A DNA stretch of 64,000 nt from Poa pratensis (lineage: Eukaryota > Streptophyta > Magnoliopsida > Poales > Poaceae), in contig CAMZMU010000055.1 of the NCBI GenBank assembly GCA_947311845.1, positions 22,562,465 through 22,626,464 on the forward strand. Direction: 5' to 3'. This document shows, one piece after another, positions 1-10,364 of this stretch. Under the pieces are notes generated by a model, which searched no databases, was not told the DNA's origin, and worked only from the letters and a program-made list of their open reading frames with translations. Numbering within the stretch: position 1 is the stretch's first letter; each line of letters opens with the position of its first letter. A program made the position numbers and the translations under genes.

Positions 1-3000
1 CGTCGACGACGACGCCGGCAGCCGCTCCAGGAAGGGCCGCCGCAGGCACCACGAGAGCAGCTCGTCCCCGCTGAAGTTGCCCGGGCCCAGCATGCAGCAG
101 CTCGTCGCGCCGTTCCGCAGCACCTGGCTGCTCTGCAGGTGCCCGCGCACGATGAACAGCATCCTCTGCACCGCGTCACCTTCCCTCACGATCTGCGAAA
201 ACACATCAGCTTGATTCCTAACTTCCAGAATGAATTAATCAGGATGTTCGTATGAGGTTGGTTAATTAGTTACCACTTCTCCTTTGGGAAAGACGAGGGA
301 CTTGACCCTGTCGCAGATGTTCTCAAGCACCAGGTCGTCCATGTGTTGGAAGAGCGGCACCTGTCGGACGAGGTCGAGGCAGAGGTGGTACTTGATGTCC
401 CTGCGGAGGCCCTCCGGGAGGTCGCGCACGATGCGGCACTCGTCGACGCCGCGGGTCGCCGCCCACCGCTGCCGCTCGTACTGCCGGACCCGGTGCCGGA
501 AGCTCTGTGGCAGGTTCTTGCGCTTCATCCACCACTCCACGCTCCGCAGCCTCGTGTGCATCGCCTGCTTCTTCGACGTCGTCGCGTTCAGAAACACCTG
601 TGGTGGTAGATGCCGCGTGCATGCACATCGATCATTCACTCTAATATGCAGCATGCCGATTGATGCCAAGTGCTACCCATTTTACTTGGCTGACCGACCG
701 GCCGTGGTCACGTACGTACCTTGATGTTACCTATGAGCATGGTGACGAGTATCAGCCCGCCGGTAATGGTGATGATGTTGAACACTATCTCCGACCACTC
801 CGTCGTGCTCGCCAGGTTCCCAAAGGTACTGATCGGCGACAGATAAATCGATCACATCAGAAGCAAACACAAAAAAACACATCAATCAGCATCTTAATAA
901 ATCGATCCTCCCAATTAACAAGTCATGGATCATAGTAGTTACCTGAGAGTCATGAGGCCCCAGAAGATTGGGAGGAGGATCTTCTCGAGCCAGCTGGGGT
1001 TGGCCACCAGCATGACGGTCCACTTGTACGCCCCGTACTGGTAGTCGTCGCCGCTGTCGAGGCACGTCGCCCTGGCGCCGGCGTTGCCGGCCCAGCCGAG
1101 CCTGTCCGCGCCCACGCCCACGCCCCACGCGGCGCCGCCGTAGTAGAGCGGCTCCGCGCACGCCAGCGCCGCCGCCGCGCACCCGCCGCTCCCGGCGCAG
1201 TACTGCTCCCTCAGGCACTTGGTGGCCCGCTGCACCCGAGCAAGTACCAGCACGCGCCCACCGCCTGCAACAACAATGGCACCATACGTCCTTCAAGCTG
1301 CCTCAGCAATAAAGCTCGCGTGGCAGAAGACCATGTGCACGCGTCGTGACGCGGCAGAGCGAGTGTACGTTGGATGAAAGATGAAATGTTTTGCCAGAAT
1401 GAGAAGGCGATGCGTGCGTACGTGAGCGGCGACGAAGTAGGCCATGAGGTTGAGCGCGATGCCCCACCAGATGGTGCCGAAGATGTTCTGCATCCGGCGG
1501 AGGAAGCGGACGGAGTGGTAGATCTTGGGCAGGTACTCGAACAGGAACGACACCAGCAGCACCGTCATCACCGACGTCGTTGCTCCGGCGCGGATCATCG
1601 CCGGTAAGCCGACCCAGACCACCACCTGCTTACATATGTACGATCGTGTTAACTTGTCATTCGATCGAGATGCCAAGGTTTGCTTGCTGTTCTCTACAAC
1701 TGGCAGGACTCACTGATTGACTGACAGTATGCTGTGACTCCATGAGCAAAGATAATACCGGCCAGTCAGCCATAGCCCCCACAGGTTTTCCCGAGATGTT
1801 GGGACCTTAGCGCTAAAATTCATTTCGCAACAAACTTTGAGTCTGCATTGAATACCTAGCTGGCTCAAATGTGGTAAAACGAAGACTCGGCAGGGGGTTA
1901 ATCCCCAAAATTGTACTTATGGGATGGGATTAACTAGCATCATAGCCTTGTATACCGATGGCAATGGGTACCCATTACCCGTATACCCAGTGGGTATTTA
2001 CCCATTAGGGTAAGAGTTTGGTAAAGAAAACTTAGCCATAGGTAAGCACATGGTTAAAAGTGTGTACCCAGCGGGTATTGCGCGTGTGGGTATGGTAACG
2101 TAGTACCCATACCCGCACACCCACATACCCATCTATTTTTGTTTTTGACATGTAGAACCGTGGTTTTAGATGGTTATTCCGAGGAAAAAATTCGAAATAC
2201 TAACCGGCTACCTAATTCTCGTTTGTTTCCCATACGCGCGTTCACTTAACTTTCGCGGCCTGATTCACAATTCTCAGGAAGGCCTCGCCCACGTTGTTTC
2301 CTCGGCCACGCCAGCGGCTGCTCGCCATGAACACTGGCGGAGGCGAGCGTCGCGTGGATGAATGAGTTGTTTTGTTGTTCATTTTCATATACATAGTGTT
2401 ATTTTATTATTTTCGTTTCATATATATGTGTCGTTTGCCGAATCAGTGGATGAATGAGCATACTTGTCGATGGTTTTCTTATATATTGTGCATGAATGGC
2501 TTGTTTGGTGGGTGTACCCGCGGGTTTTTAATACTCACACGGGTGTGGGTATTGTACAAAATCTATACCCAGACGTGGGTGTGGGTGCGGGTGTGGTTAA
2601 AATATGAGGACGCGGGTGCGGGTTTGGTTAAGCTCTACCCACACGGCCACACCCAATGGGTGCGGGTGCAGCCCTGTATATATATGCATTCTACTACAGA
2701 GAATACTGCACGTGTAAGGGTCGTTCAAGATACAGCTAATGCACTGCAGTACGTTGTTGGTGAGTGCAGGGCACACTCGCATTTGTGTGGTCTGGTCGGA
2801 GATGGGAGAACAGTGGATCACATGCAGCTTTGCCAGAATCTGTGCTGGGGAACTGTGATGCTACGTACGACATGGCTACGGGAGGGAGTAATAATAGAGT
2901 ATGGATGATCGATCGATGATCTAACCTCAGACTCCAAAGTCTCCATTCTTCCAAGTGTTTTTGAGTGACAAGCATTCTAGTATAATCGGGCATTGTGCAT

Positions 3001-3670
3001 GGGGCCATTGCAAATTGTTTGTATGTGAAAGATGCTTCTTGCCCAACAATTAACAGGTGAAACATTTGAAAACAAACAACAGATCCATTGCCGGAATAAG
3101 TAACCATGCACGCACCTGCATCACCGGAAGAACGACGAACAGGTCCAGGAAGAGCCCTCTCTTGGGCCTCGGCAGCTGAGCCGGCACCGCGGCGCCGCCG
3201 ATGCCGTCATTGCTGCGGCCGCTTCCCTGCAGCTTAGCCTCCTCATCGACATCCTCCTCCTGATCCGGCGCCGCGCATGCCATCCGGAGCCGCATCAGCA
3301 GGTTCCAGGCGTGCACGGCGTCCACCATGCACCGGAGCGCGGTGACCGCGGCGGCGAACCAGCCGTCGAGGAAGACGCACATAAGCGGGCCGCTGAGGGA
3401 CACGGTGTACAAGAAGAGCGGGTCGACCATGAGCCCCGCCGCGCAGGCCAGGAGGTACGCCCGGTCCCACTCCCGCACCCACCTCGCCCGGGGATCGATC
3501 GACGCCCACGAAGCCAGCCGGCGCCGGCCGCGCTTGCCGAAGCCACCGCGGCTCTGCGCCGGCGAACTCTTCTCTCGCTGATACCCTGGCCTCCGCACGG
3601 CGCCACCGTGAGGCGACGCGGCGGCAGAGGACGACGACGGCGTGGACGAGGAGGACGCGGCGGTCGGCAT
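1..3670 (-). CDS. Cyclic nucleotide-gated ion channel, CNGC2/CNGC4-like (group IV), 3' part outside window
   Basis: Plasma-membrane cation channel subunit gated by cyclic nucleotide and calmodulin, with roles in Ca2+ signalling and immunity in this family. Six exons are read on the minus strand: 3116-3670, 1422-1625, 943-1264, 720-828, 274-597 and <1-192, all with GT-AG borders. The ATG at 3670 gives MPTAASSSS. Seen in order: the first membrane segments (DPLFLYTVSLSGPLMCVFLDGW), LPKIYHSVRFLRRMQN, the pore region ILLPIFWGLMTLSTFGN, the C-linker RQYERQRWAA, and the cyclic-nucleotide-binding domain with GPGNFSGDELLSWCLRR. About 569 residues are visible; the last ~100, with the IQ motif, lie beyond position 1. 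Exon 3 contains a one-base break: AVGACWYLLG is in one frame and VQRATKCLREQ in the next, at the CCC run 1235-1237. Exon lengths fit the family only if one base is restored, so assembly error is likely. Family assignment is firm; the exact ortholog is inferred. Confidence 0.9.
1962..2680. repeat. GGGTA-rich degenerate repeat in CNGC intron 1, possible hAT-type element
   Basis: The 1.5-kb first intron of the channel gene holds two dense stretches of GGGTA/TACCC-like units (about 1962-2130 and 2510-2680) in partly inverted arrangement, separated by AT-rich DNA. The right end, read backwards, begins CAGGGCTGCACCCG, which resembles hAT termini. The left end matches only loosely and no exact 8-bp target duplication is visible, so the transposon call is tentative. 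Confidence 0.4.
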
Positions 3671-4230
3671 GATCGATAAGGTGGTGTCGCACCTGCCGTT
3701 CAGTACACAGCTGCGAGTAGTGACGGAGCAGAGAGGACACTCCAGCATCCGCAGGACCCCGAGGCGAGACGGTGCGGACGGATATATAGCTAGCACGAGC
3801 TATGGCACCGATACGGCGTCTCGCTGCTCTCACCGCCGTGCGTGCGCGTGGTGCCGCGCGCTTGTTTCTTTGCGCGTGCTCCTATGTTGGCGACTAGCTT
3901 AGCGTCGGTCAGTTTGCAGCTTTGCATATATGTACAGCGGCTGTGCAAACGGCGGGAGAACGTGGACGACGAGGACAGCGCGTACGTAAGTTGCCATGCT
4001 AAGCTAGCGGTAGCAAAGTTGTAAGCTTTGCGGCAGTGCAGAAGCCAACACATCAGCAATTCAGCGGCCTCCTCCATGTGTCAATCATGTCGGTCTTCAT
4101 GAATGCTGGCGTCGATCGATCCATGGCAGGCAGCGTGGTCCTGTGCGGCTGCCAATTACTCGAAAACCTACCACTGCCAAAATTACCAGGGTACCTCATC
4201 TAGGAGATTCACAATATCTCGTGGTTGCTC
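3671..4230. other. Upstream region of the CNGC gene
   Basis: About 560 bases upstream of the channel start codon. No convincing ORF or clear TATA box was found; it presumably contains the 5' UTR and proximal promoter. Confidence 0.4.
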
Positions 4231-6137
4231 CGGTCGTTACACTAGTAAGATCAGACAATCACACACGATTGAAATCACTCTTCACACACAAGGAGAAAAC
4301 TATCACAGTTGTAGTTCAAATTTGAAACTATCAAAATTTTATTTAAATGAGCGAAATTAGCTAGAAATCGATAAAAAATAACACTTCGAAATTCGTTTAC
4401 TTTCTGTATAAATTGGAGAGGTATCATTTTGCACTATATTCTTTGCATTTACTTCATGAAGAACCGTTAAAATAAAAAACATTTTTTGAGATAAAAAGTT
4501 GAAAATTTCTTTTGAAACTATTGTTTGACATGGAAATATGCCTTTGTGCCATCATTTGGCTTCAAAGTCATGAACGTTCATACATGATAGTCCATTTTGC
4601 GAAAAAATTCTGCAAACTACGTAAAAAAACCAATGTTATAATTTTTAATATCAACTAGTACGCATAAAGGGACTCCATACCAAATATTACATTTATTGAT
4701 ATTTTCTTAATTTTCTTTGTTTTATAAAACAGGGTCGAATTGCGGGTGAAACTATTCATAGCAAGGATCACAATCTTTCAACATCCTCAATGGATATTAA
4801 ATAGAATACTATTATGTACCTTGAAATTAATTTTAGGAATTATTAGGAGTAAACTATCACTAATTTGTAGTTCAAATTTCAATTACTTTGTAGAAATCGA
4901 CCAAAATTCATTAAAATATGCGTAAGTAAGTATAAAGCTAGAAAATTCTTGGTACATGGAAATTGGCACCCAATATGATTTACTTTCTTCAAAATTGGAG
5001 AGTGCACCATATTATTTACACTCATTGCTAGAACTTAGAAAATAGGAAATCATTTTTTGTGACAAAACGTTGGAAACTCCTTTTGGCACTATCGTGTGAC
5101 ATGTAAATATACACCTTTGTGGCAAATATGGTCACATTACTATGAACTATGCCATGTATGACCATGAAGTTGGTCATTTACCTTGAAAGTCATGAATTTC
5201 AAACATTATAGCCTATTTTTGAAACATTTTTTACAAAAATCTATGAGAGTACATGTTTATCATTTTTCCTACCAACTAGTACACATGAAAGGACTCGATG
5301 TCAAAGGATTGTATTATTAAATATATTTTTCATTTTTTTCATTTGTCCAAATGGTGTCAAAATTGGGGACGAAACTATTTATAGCCTATCACACATTGTA
5401 GTTTAAATTTAAATTACTATGAAGAAATCAGTTGAAATTCACTTACGTGGGAGTTAGAAAGCGAGAATTTTTTTAATTTCAGAAAATCTAGTATGGTGTG
5501 CTTGATGTGAAAATTGGTAGGTGTCTTTTTTTTGCACCATATTTTTTCATTTGCACAACAAAATTCGATTTCCGGCACTTACAAAATGGCAAACATTTTT
5601 GTGACAAAAATTAAAAATTCTTTTAGGAACTATTGTTTGACATGCCAACTAAGAAGAATGAAAACAAAGAAAGTACAATTTTTTGCAATTTTCCTTTAAT
5701 ATTTGTCGAGTGCCATGTCAAAAGACACGGGGAAACACTAATTGCACGGCGTTTGCCGAGTGACCGTGATAGGGCACTCGGCAAAAGGCCCGACACCGTC
5801 AATTTCCAGTTACGCGAGGACTGCGGGACACGTTGCCATACTTTTGGTCTATTGTTTTCTTGTTGACTGAGTGCCCCTCTCCGACAGATGACATATGTGA
5901 CGGGCTTACGAGTGTTTGACGGGTTTACGAGTGTTGTTGATAAAATGTTCGGCAATCAAGTGTTCTTTGGAGTGCCATGCTTTGCCGAATGTATTTTGTT
6001 AGCACTGACATTCAGGACGTATTTGCCTATTGACCGATCATTGCACTCGGTAAACCTTAAGGCGTATTTGCCAATTGACCGATAATTGCACTCGGTAAAC
6101 CTCAAGGCATGCGACAGTGTTGCGTTTTCCAATAGTG
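4231..6137. mobile_element. Decayed CACTA (En/Spm) element, right end clear, left end unresolved
   Basis: The right terminus at 6137 ends CCAATAGTG, the inverse of a CACTA terminus (CACTATTGG on the other strand). Just inside it are the subterminal GCCGAGTG / CACTCGGCAAA motifs that grass CACTA elements carry (about 5755-5790), and a 47-bp-period tandem pair (about 6013-6107) built on CACTCGGTAAACC. Upstream, 4230-5650 is AT-rich and consists of about three diverged ~600-bp units; compare 4480-4560, 5040-5125 and 5585-5650, each containing CATTTTT..GACAAAA..CTTTT..ACTAT..TGACATG. No transposase ORF is present. A CACTAG at 4238 does not match the right end, so the left boundary is uncertain. 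Confidence 0.65.
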
Positions 6138-6330
6138 AAAGTACAATTGTACAGACAAAAGGGCAGCTGCAAAAATAAAGTGCAATCGCATGAAAAAGCA
6201 TAATTACCCCCAGTAAAACAAATTTGGAAAATAACAAGGTCAGATAACCGAAAAAAGGTGACTAAAACTTTATAAAGATAAGACATCAACATTTTAGCAG
6301 TCGTGAAAAGGAAGAACCTCTTGAAATCTA

Positions 6331-6413
6331 CTCCCTCCGTTTTATTTTAATTGACTCACATATATCTAGATATTGATGCATCTTGTGAGTCAATTAAAAT
6401 GGAACGGATGGAG
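6331..6413. mobile_element. Stowaway-type MITE
   Basis: 83 bp bounded by CTCCCTCCGTTTTATTTTAA and its imperfect inverse ending ACGGATGGAG, flanked on both sides by TA. This is the terminal sequence and TA target duplication typical of Tc1/mariner-derived Stowaway MITEs. Confidence 0.9.
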
Positions 6414-6510
6414 TATGAAGGACTTGAACTTTGTATTAATCTCAACCGCGAGAACAGGCTAGTAAAAAGAGCAAGAGGTAGGACAACATAAAAAGAGCAG
6501 TCACGCAGGT

Positions 6511-6935
6511 GGGAGAATATCTAGTGATCCCACATATTTCCATGCTCCCATGCTCCCATTTTGGAATAATCAATTTTCTTTGTTTCAAAAATTTTTAGAA
6601 AAAAATGTGAATGCTCACACATGACATGTCTATGACCTCCAAAAATTTCAGATCCAAATTCGAAAAGCACATTGTGAAATAAAAAAGACAAAATATAACA
6701 TGAAATAGTGTCACAAAAAGACAAACAACCAAAAGTGACACTATTCACATATGGATTTGTCCTTTTTGTTTCTCAATGTACATTTCGAATTTGGATCTGA
6801 AATTTCTAGAGGTCATAGACACATTCCACGTGAACATCCACACTTTTTTCTAGAATTTTTTGAAACAACTAAAATTGAAATTTTCAAATGAGAGCATGGG
6901 AGCTTATAGGGGTTGGGATCACTAGATATTCTCCC
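6511..6935. mobile_element. Foldback Mutator-type MITE with 10-bp target duplication
   Basis: A 425-bp element whose two halves are inverted repeats over most of their length. It begins GGGAGAATATCTAGTGATCCC and ends with the inverse, GGGATCACTAGATATTCTCCC. The flanks 6501-6510 and 6936-6945 are both TCACGCAGGT, a perfect 10-bp duplication. The 9-10-bp duplication and long terminal inverted repeats indicate a Mutator-superfamily foldback MITE. It has no coding capacity. Confidence 0.88.
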
Positions 6936-7057
6936 TCACGCAGGTAGCTCAACTCAATACATAATGGCACAACACGGCCAAAGCCAAGGACGGTAAACTT
7001 TGGCGGAGAACACCTCGGCCTTATTCATAGTAGCAACATTGCACTGGTGCGTGCTGT

Positions 7058-7466
7058 TTAAGCAGCGGACGCGTCGAGGCAGACCCACTGGCCAAGGAAG
7101 ACCTTGAGGCAGTTGATGTTGGGGTTGAAGCCGAGGAACTGCTCGTCGGTCAGGGCGGCGCCCGCCGCGACGGAGGAGCAGGTCTCGTCCGTCTGCACCT
7201 GGTGCACCTTGTTGCACTCTAGCGCCGGCACCGCCTTCACCGCGTAACCTGCAACACCATCGCAGCCAGGTACATCCCAATTAGGGTCAGGGTACTAAGA
7301 TTTGCATGCAGACTGAGTGGAGTTGGTCGACATTTACAGCGTGGAGGTGGACGTAGGTACCTCCGATCATGTCGCGCTGCACCTGCCCGGTGATCCTCGC
7401 GTCGGCGGCGACGACCGCGACGAGGAGACACGCGATCAGGAGAGCGGCGGCTCCGTGGTTCGCCAT
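7058..7466 (-). CDS. Small secreted LysM-domain protein (98 aa, two exons)
   Basis: Two exons, 7361-7466 and 7058-7248, spliced GT-AG in phase 1, encode 98 residues. Residues 1-22 (MANHGAAALLIACLLVAVVA) form a clear signal peptide. The second exon encodes a single LysM-like module: YAVKAVPALECNKVHQV, TDETCSSVA, LGFNPNINC and GQWVCLDASA, with conserved cysteines. LysM modules bind N-acetylglucosamine glycans such as chitin, so an apoplastic glycan-binding role is inferred. Length and two-exon layout fit the small extracellular LysM proteins common in grasses. A TATA box lies about 107 bp upstream. No frame problem was seen. Confidence 0.85.
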
Positions 7467-7572
7467 TGCATATGCTGCCGATCGACGCGAAGGAAGAGTA
7501 AGCAGACTGGTGCAGTGAGAAGCTTGTGAGGCTCTGGTTTGGGGGCGACGAGGATTGCCGCCAACCTCTGGC

Positions 7573-7581
7573 CTTTTTATA
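7573..7581 (-). promoter_or_regulatory. TATA box of the LysM gene
   Basis: On the minus strand the sequence reads TATAAAAAG, about 107 bp upstream of the LysM start codon, a normal distance for a plant core promoter with a ~75-nt leader. Confidence 0.6.
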
Positions 7582-7797
7582 GTTTGGTGGGTGCAAGTGC
7601 AAAGTCGATAAGATGCATGCAACAAAAAGAATCAGACCCTGGACCTTGGAAACTGCGTCCAAAGCGTGGGTATAGCATGGACGTGTCGTTGAAACCATTT
7701 GTAAGCCGGCCAGTCGTTTGGAGAATTGGTCCATGACCAGGTGAAACAGAGGAAGGGCTTATAGTTCCTATGGAGCTAGTTTGGAATAATTCTATAT

Positions 7798-7945
7798 GGG
7801 CAAATAGCTCCTATGCGACGTTTTTCATCGTCAATTGATGGGCAGCGACGTCGTTGGCAGGAATAGCTCTGCTGCGACATCGCTGTTTGCACAAATTGCT
7901 CTGCTGCGACTTGGCCCTTAAGCGCAGTCTGTTAGTTAGGATTAG
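7798..7945 (+). repeat. Left terminal inverted repeat of the MULE
   Basis: It shares with the right terminus the outer ~24 bp almost exactly and, with substitutions, the inner motifs AATAGCT.TG.TGCGACATC and CAGCGACGTCGTT. The repeat blurs after about 150 bp. Confidence 0.7.
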
Positions 7946-8406
7946 GATTATGGGGAGCCGGCGGGTGGGACCCACAACTTATCCACGTCAGCTTGCATAA
8001 GATGGGACCCACACAGCAACGACGACCGTTATATCCTCCTCCCCTGCGCGCGCATCCTCCCCTGCCTGTCTTCTTCTTCTCCGGCGACGAAGCACGGCAA
8101 CGCCGGCGAGCTCCGATTCAGACAAGCATAACAGATAATATTGGGAAGCTCCGATTCAGACAAGAATTCAAACAACAGACAGACAGAATTAAAACTGCAC
8201 ACAAACATAGCATATAAGTATACTATTGCACACGGAGTAGTTCTAATGGCAGGGCTCGTCGGAGCAAAAGCCACACGGGCACGGATTAGTTCATATCTAC
8301 GCTATTACAGGGCACGGAGTAGGACGTCACCGCAGCTCCTACCCCTAGTTCGATCCATCCAAAATTGGGCTCACTTGAGTGAGCCCCAGGGGTGCGGCGG
8401 CGCCGC

Positions 8407-9021
8407 TCAGTCGGAGTGGGAGTCGGAGTCGGAGGCGCCCCACGGCATGTCGGCGCGGGACTGCTCGATAGCATGGCGGTAGCGGAACTCGTTGAGCTCC
8501 TCTTCCATCTGCCGGCGGGCGACGAGCTGCTGCTGCTCGTCCTTGGTGCGCTCCATCAGCTCGGCGGTGACCCAGTCGAGGTCGCCGTCGTCGACGTAGT
8601 CTCCCGGAAGAAGGCCGACGCGCCCGGCGCGCGGTGCCAAGCCCTGCTGCTCCTCCTCCTCCTCTTCGGCGGCGGCAGCGGTGCTCGTGCAATGGCGGAG
8701 CTCCCCGCGCCGGAGGAGCTTCCGCCCGGCTCGTAGCGGCTGCCTCGCGCCGCCGCCGCCATCTCCATCTGGCGGTCGTACTCGTCGACGGCGCGCCGGG
8801 CGTACGCAGGCGGCGCCGCGATCCCGTAGTTGGTGTAGTTGCGGGCGCGCGCTTCCGACCGCCGTCGGAAGCAACCCGACGCGCCCGTTCGGGGTCAGAG
8901 GCGGGCGCCGGCCGCTTCCGCCCATTCCGCTTCCGCTCCTCGTCAGATCCGCCGCCGGAATGGCCGCCGCGCGAGCTGGAACCTCCGCGCCTCATCATCG
9001 TCGCACGGCGGGGCTTGATCT
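8407..9021 (-). pseudogene. Gene-like copy A inside the MULE (unknown protein)
   Basis: On the minus strand a GC-rich coding-like stretch starts near 8998-9001 (MMRRGGSSSRGGHSGG) and ends at 8407 (GASDSDSHSD stop). No single frame covers it. The N-terminal part, the middle (YARRAVDEYDRQMEMAAA) and the C-terminal part (DDGDLDWVTAELMERTKDE, then EELNEFRYRHAIEQSRADMP) lie in three different frames, so at least two frame changes or unrecognised introns are needed. The C-terminal part is rich in charged residues and predicted helical. The N-terminus is related to copy B at 12.3-12.6 kb (RRGGSN.RGGHFGGG). I do not recognise the family; it may be a captured host gene. Confidence 0.5.
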
Positions 9022-9101
9022 GCGGCGGCGGGGCTGGATTGCGTGGTTTTGGTCGCCGGCGGCGAGAGTGGCGCAGATCTGGAGTGGGTGAGAATAGCTA
9101 G

Positions 9102-10364
9102 GGTACGACACATTTGTGTGGATAAATAGGAGAGGGGAACGCGACGCGGTGGGAAAAAATGGGCTTGGCCGTGCCTGAGAAAGGGATTAGTACGTGGGTC
9201 GTGGCCCAACCCAAAGTTAAAAGGCGTCCGTGAATTAAATCAGCGAAAAAACATTAGCGGGCCGAATCCTGCTACTGGGCCTAGAAAAGTGCTAGATCTG
9301 GCACAGTTAGCGTTTTTTTCCTAGGTTTTGTTCTTTATCAGTTTAATTCGAAATAAAATACCTAGATCTAGAATTTCACTAGAATTTTACTTCATATTTT
9401 TAGGATGCCTATATTAAAAGTTACATGCTTGTGTAGATAACACTAGTAAGCACTTTGTACATTTTTAATAATGTTGGTCAAACTTAGGATTGACCGAATT
9501 TAAAATAAGCATAAAAAATTCAAAAAAAACATGAAGATTTTTTTGATTTGCAAATAAACCATTATTATTCATTTTCATTTTTAAACTTGAGTTTAGTTTT
9601 TCATTTTCATTTTTAAACTTGAGTTTTTTTTTATTTGCAAATAAACCATTATTATTCAAAAGAAAATAAATTAGATGAAGATTAATTCAAAAATAGTGAG
9701 ACTTCAGAATGACACTATATAGATAGAAAACAAGTCTAGGAGTTTGTTTTGGCTGATTAAGACAAGGTAAAAAAACACTTGCTTAGGAATGGAGCTGTTT
9801 ACCCTACCTTTAGAGCTCATTTGAATTTTGAGAAGAAAAAAATCAAGATTTCAAAAAAATTCAAAAAATTGTCCCAGTGCAATATCTCGATGGATGGGAC
9901 AACTCACTATTATAGATTTTATATAATAGTGAGATGCCCGACCCACTGAGCTACTGGACTAGAACAGGAAATGCAACACCCAAATTGTGAGCATGGGGAC
10001 TCGAAATTGGGTGGGCAAAGGGAGGCATCAACCCTTGCCACTAGGCTATGCCCATGTTTGCGACAAATCTACCACCATTAGGAGGTAATAGTTACAACCC
10101 TCCATCTAAAAAAATACACCCCAAATTGTGAGCATGGGGAATGACACTATATAGATAGAACACAATTTGCAATGATTTCCAAACTATAAACTTGTTTGTT
10201 CTAACTTGGTCGTCAATCCGAGCCTTCATGAAAAAAGTGCTAAAAAGGAGCTCCAAAGGTAGGGTAAACGACCTCATTTCTAAGCAAGCTATTTTCGACC
10301 TTGTCTAAATCAGCCAAATAACTGTTCTACAAATCTATTATGTATATAAGAAGACTATGTGGGC
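9102..10364. other. AT-rich MULE interior without genes
   Basis: AT-rich DNA with short local duplications, for example CAAATAAACCATTATTATTCA at about 9550 and 9635, and GACACTATATAGATAGAA at about 9711 and 10142. No supported ORF. It includes the tRNA-like SINE head annotated separately. Confidence 0.6.
9985..10050 (-). mobile_element. tRNA-derived SINE head (A and B boxes)
   Basis: Read on the minus strand there is a pol III A box, TAGCCTAGTGGCAAGG (about 10048-10033), and a B box-like TTTCGAGTCCCC (about 10007-9996), at tRNA-like spacing. Just beyond, about 9958-9930, a second A box-like TAGCTCAGTGGGT occurs. The sequence does not fold as a complete tRNA, so it is called a SINE-like remnant. 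Confidence 0.45.

Noticed and set aside
3311..3833. Alternative ORFs overlapping CNGC exon 1
   Set aside because: Shadows of the channel's GC-rich first exon in other frames; the channel frame has domain support and correct splicing.
9930..10050. A functional tRNA gene
   Set aside because: A and B boxes are present, but no complete cloverleaf or acceptor stem can be formed.
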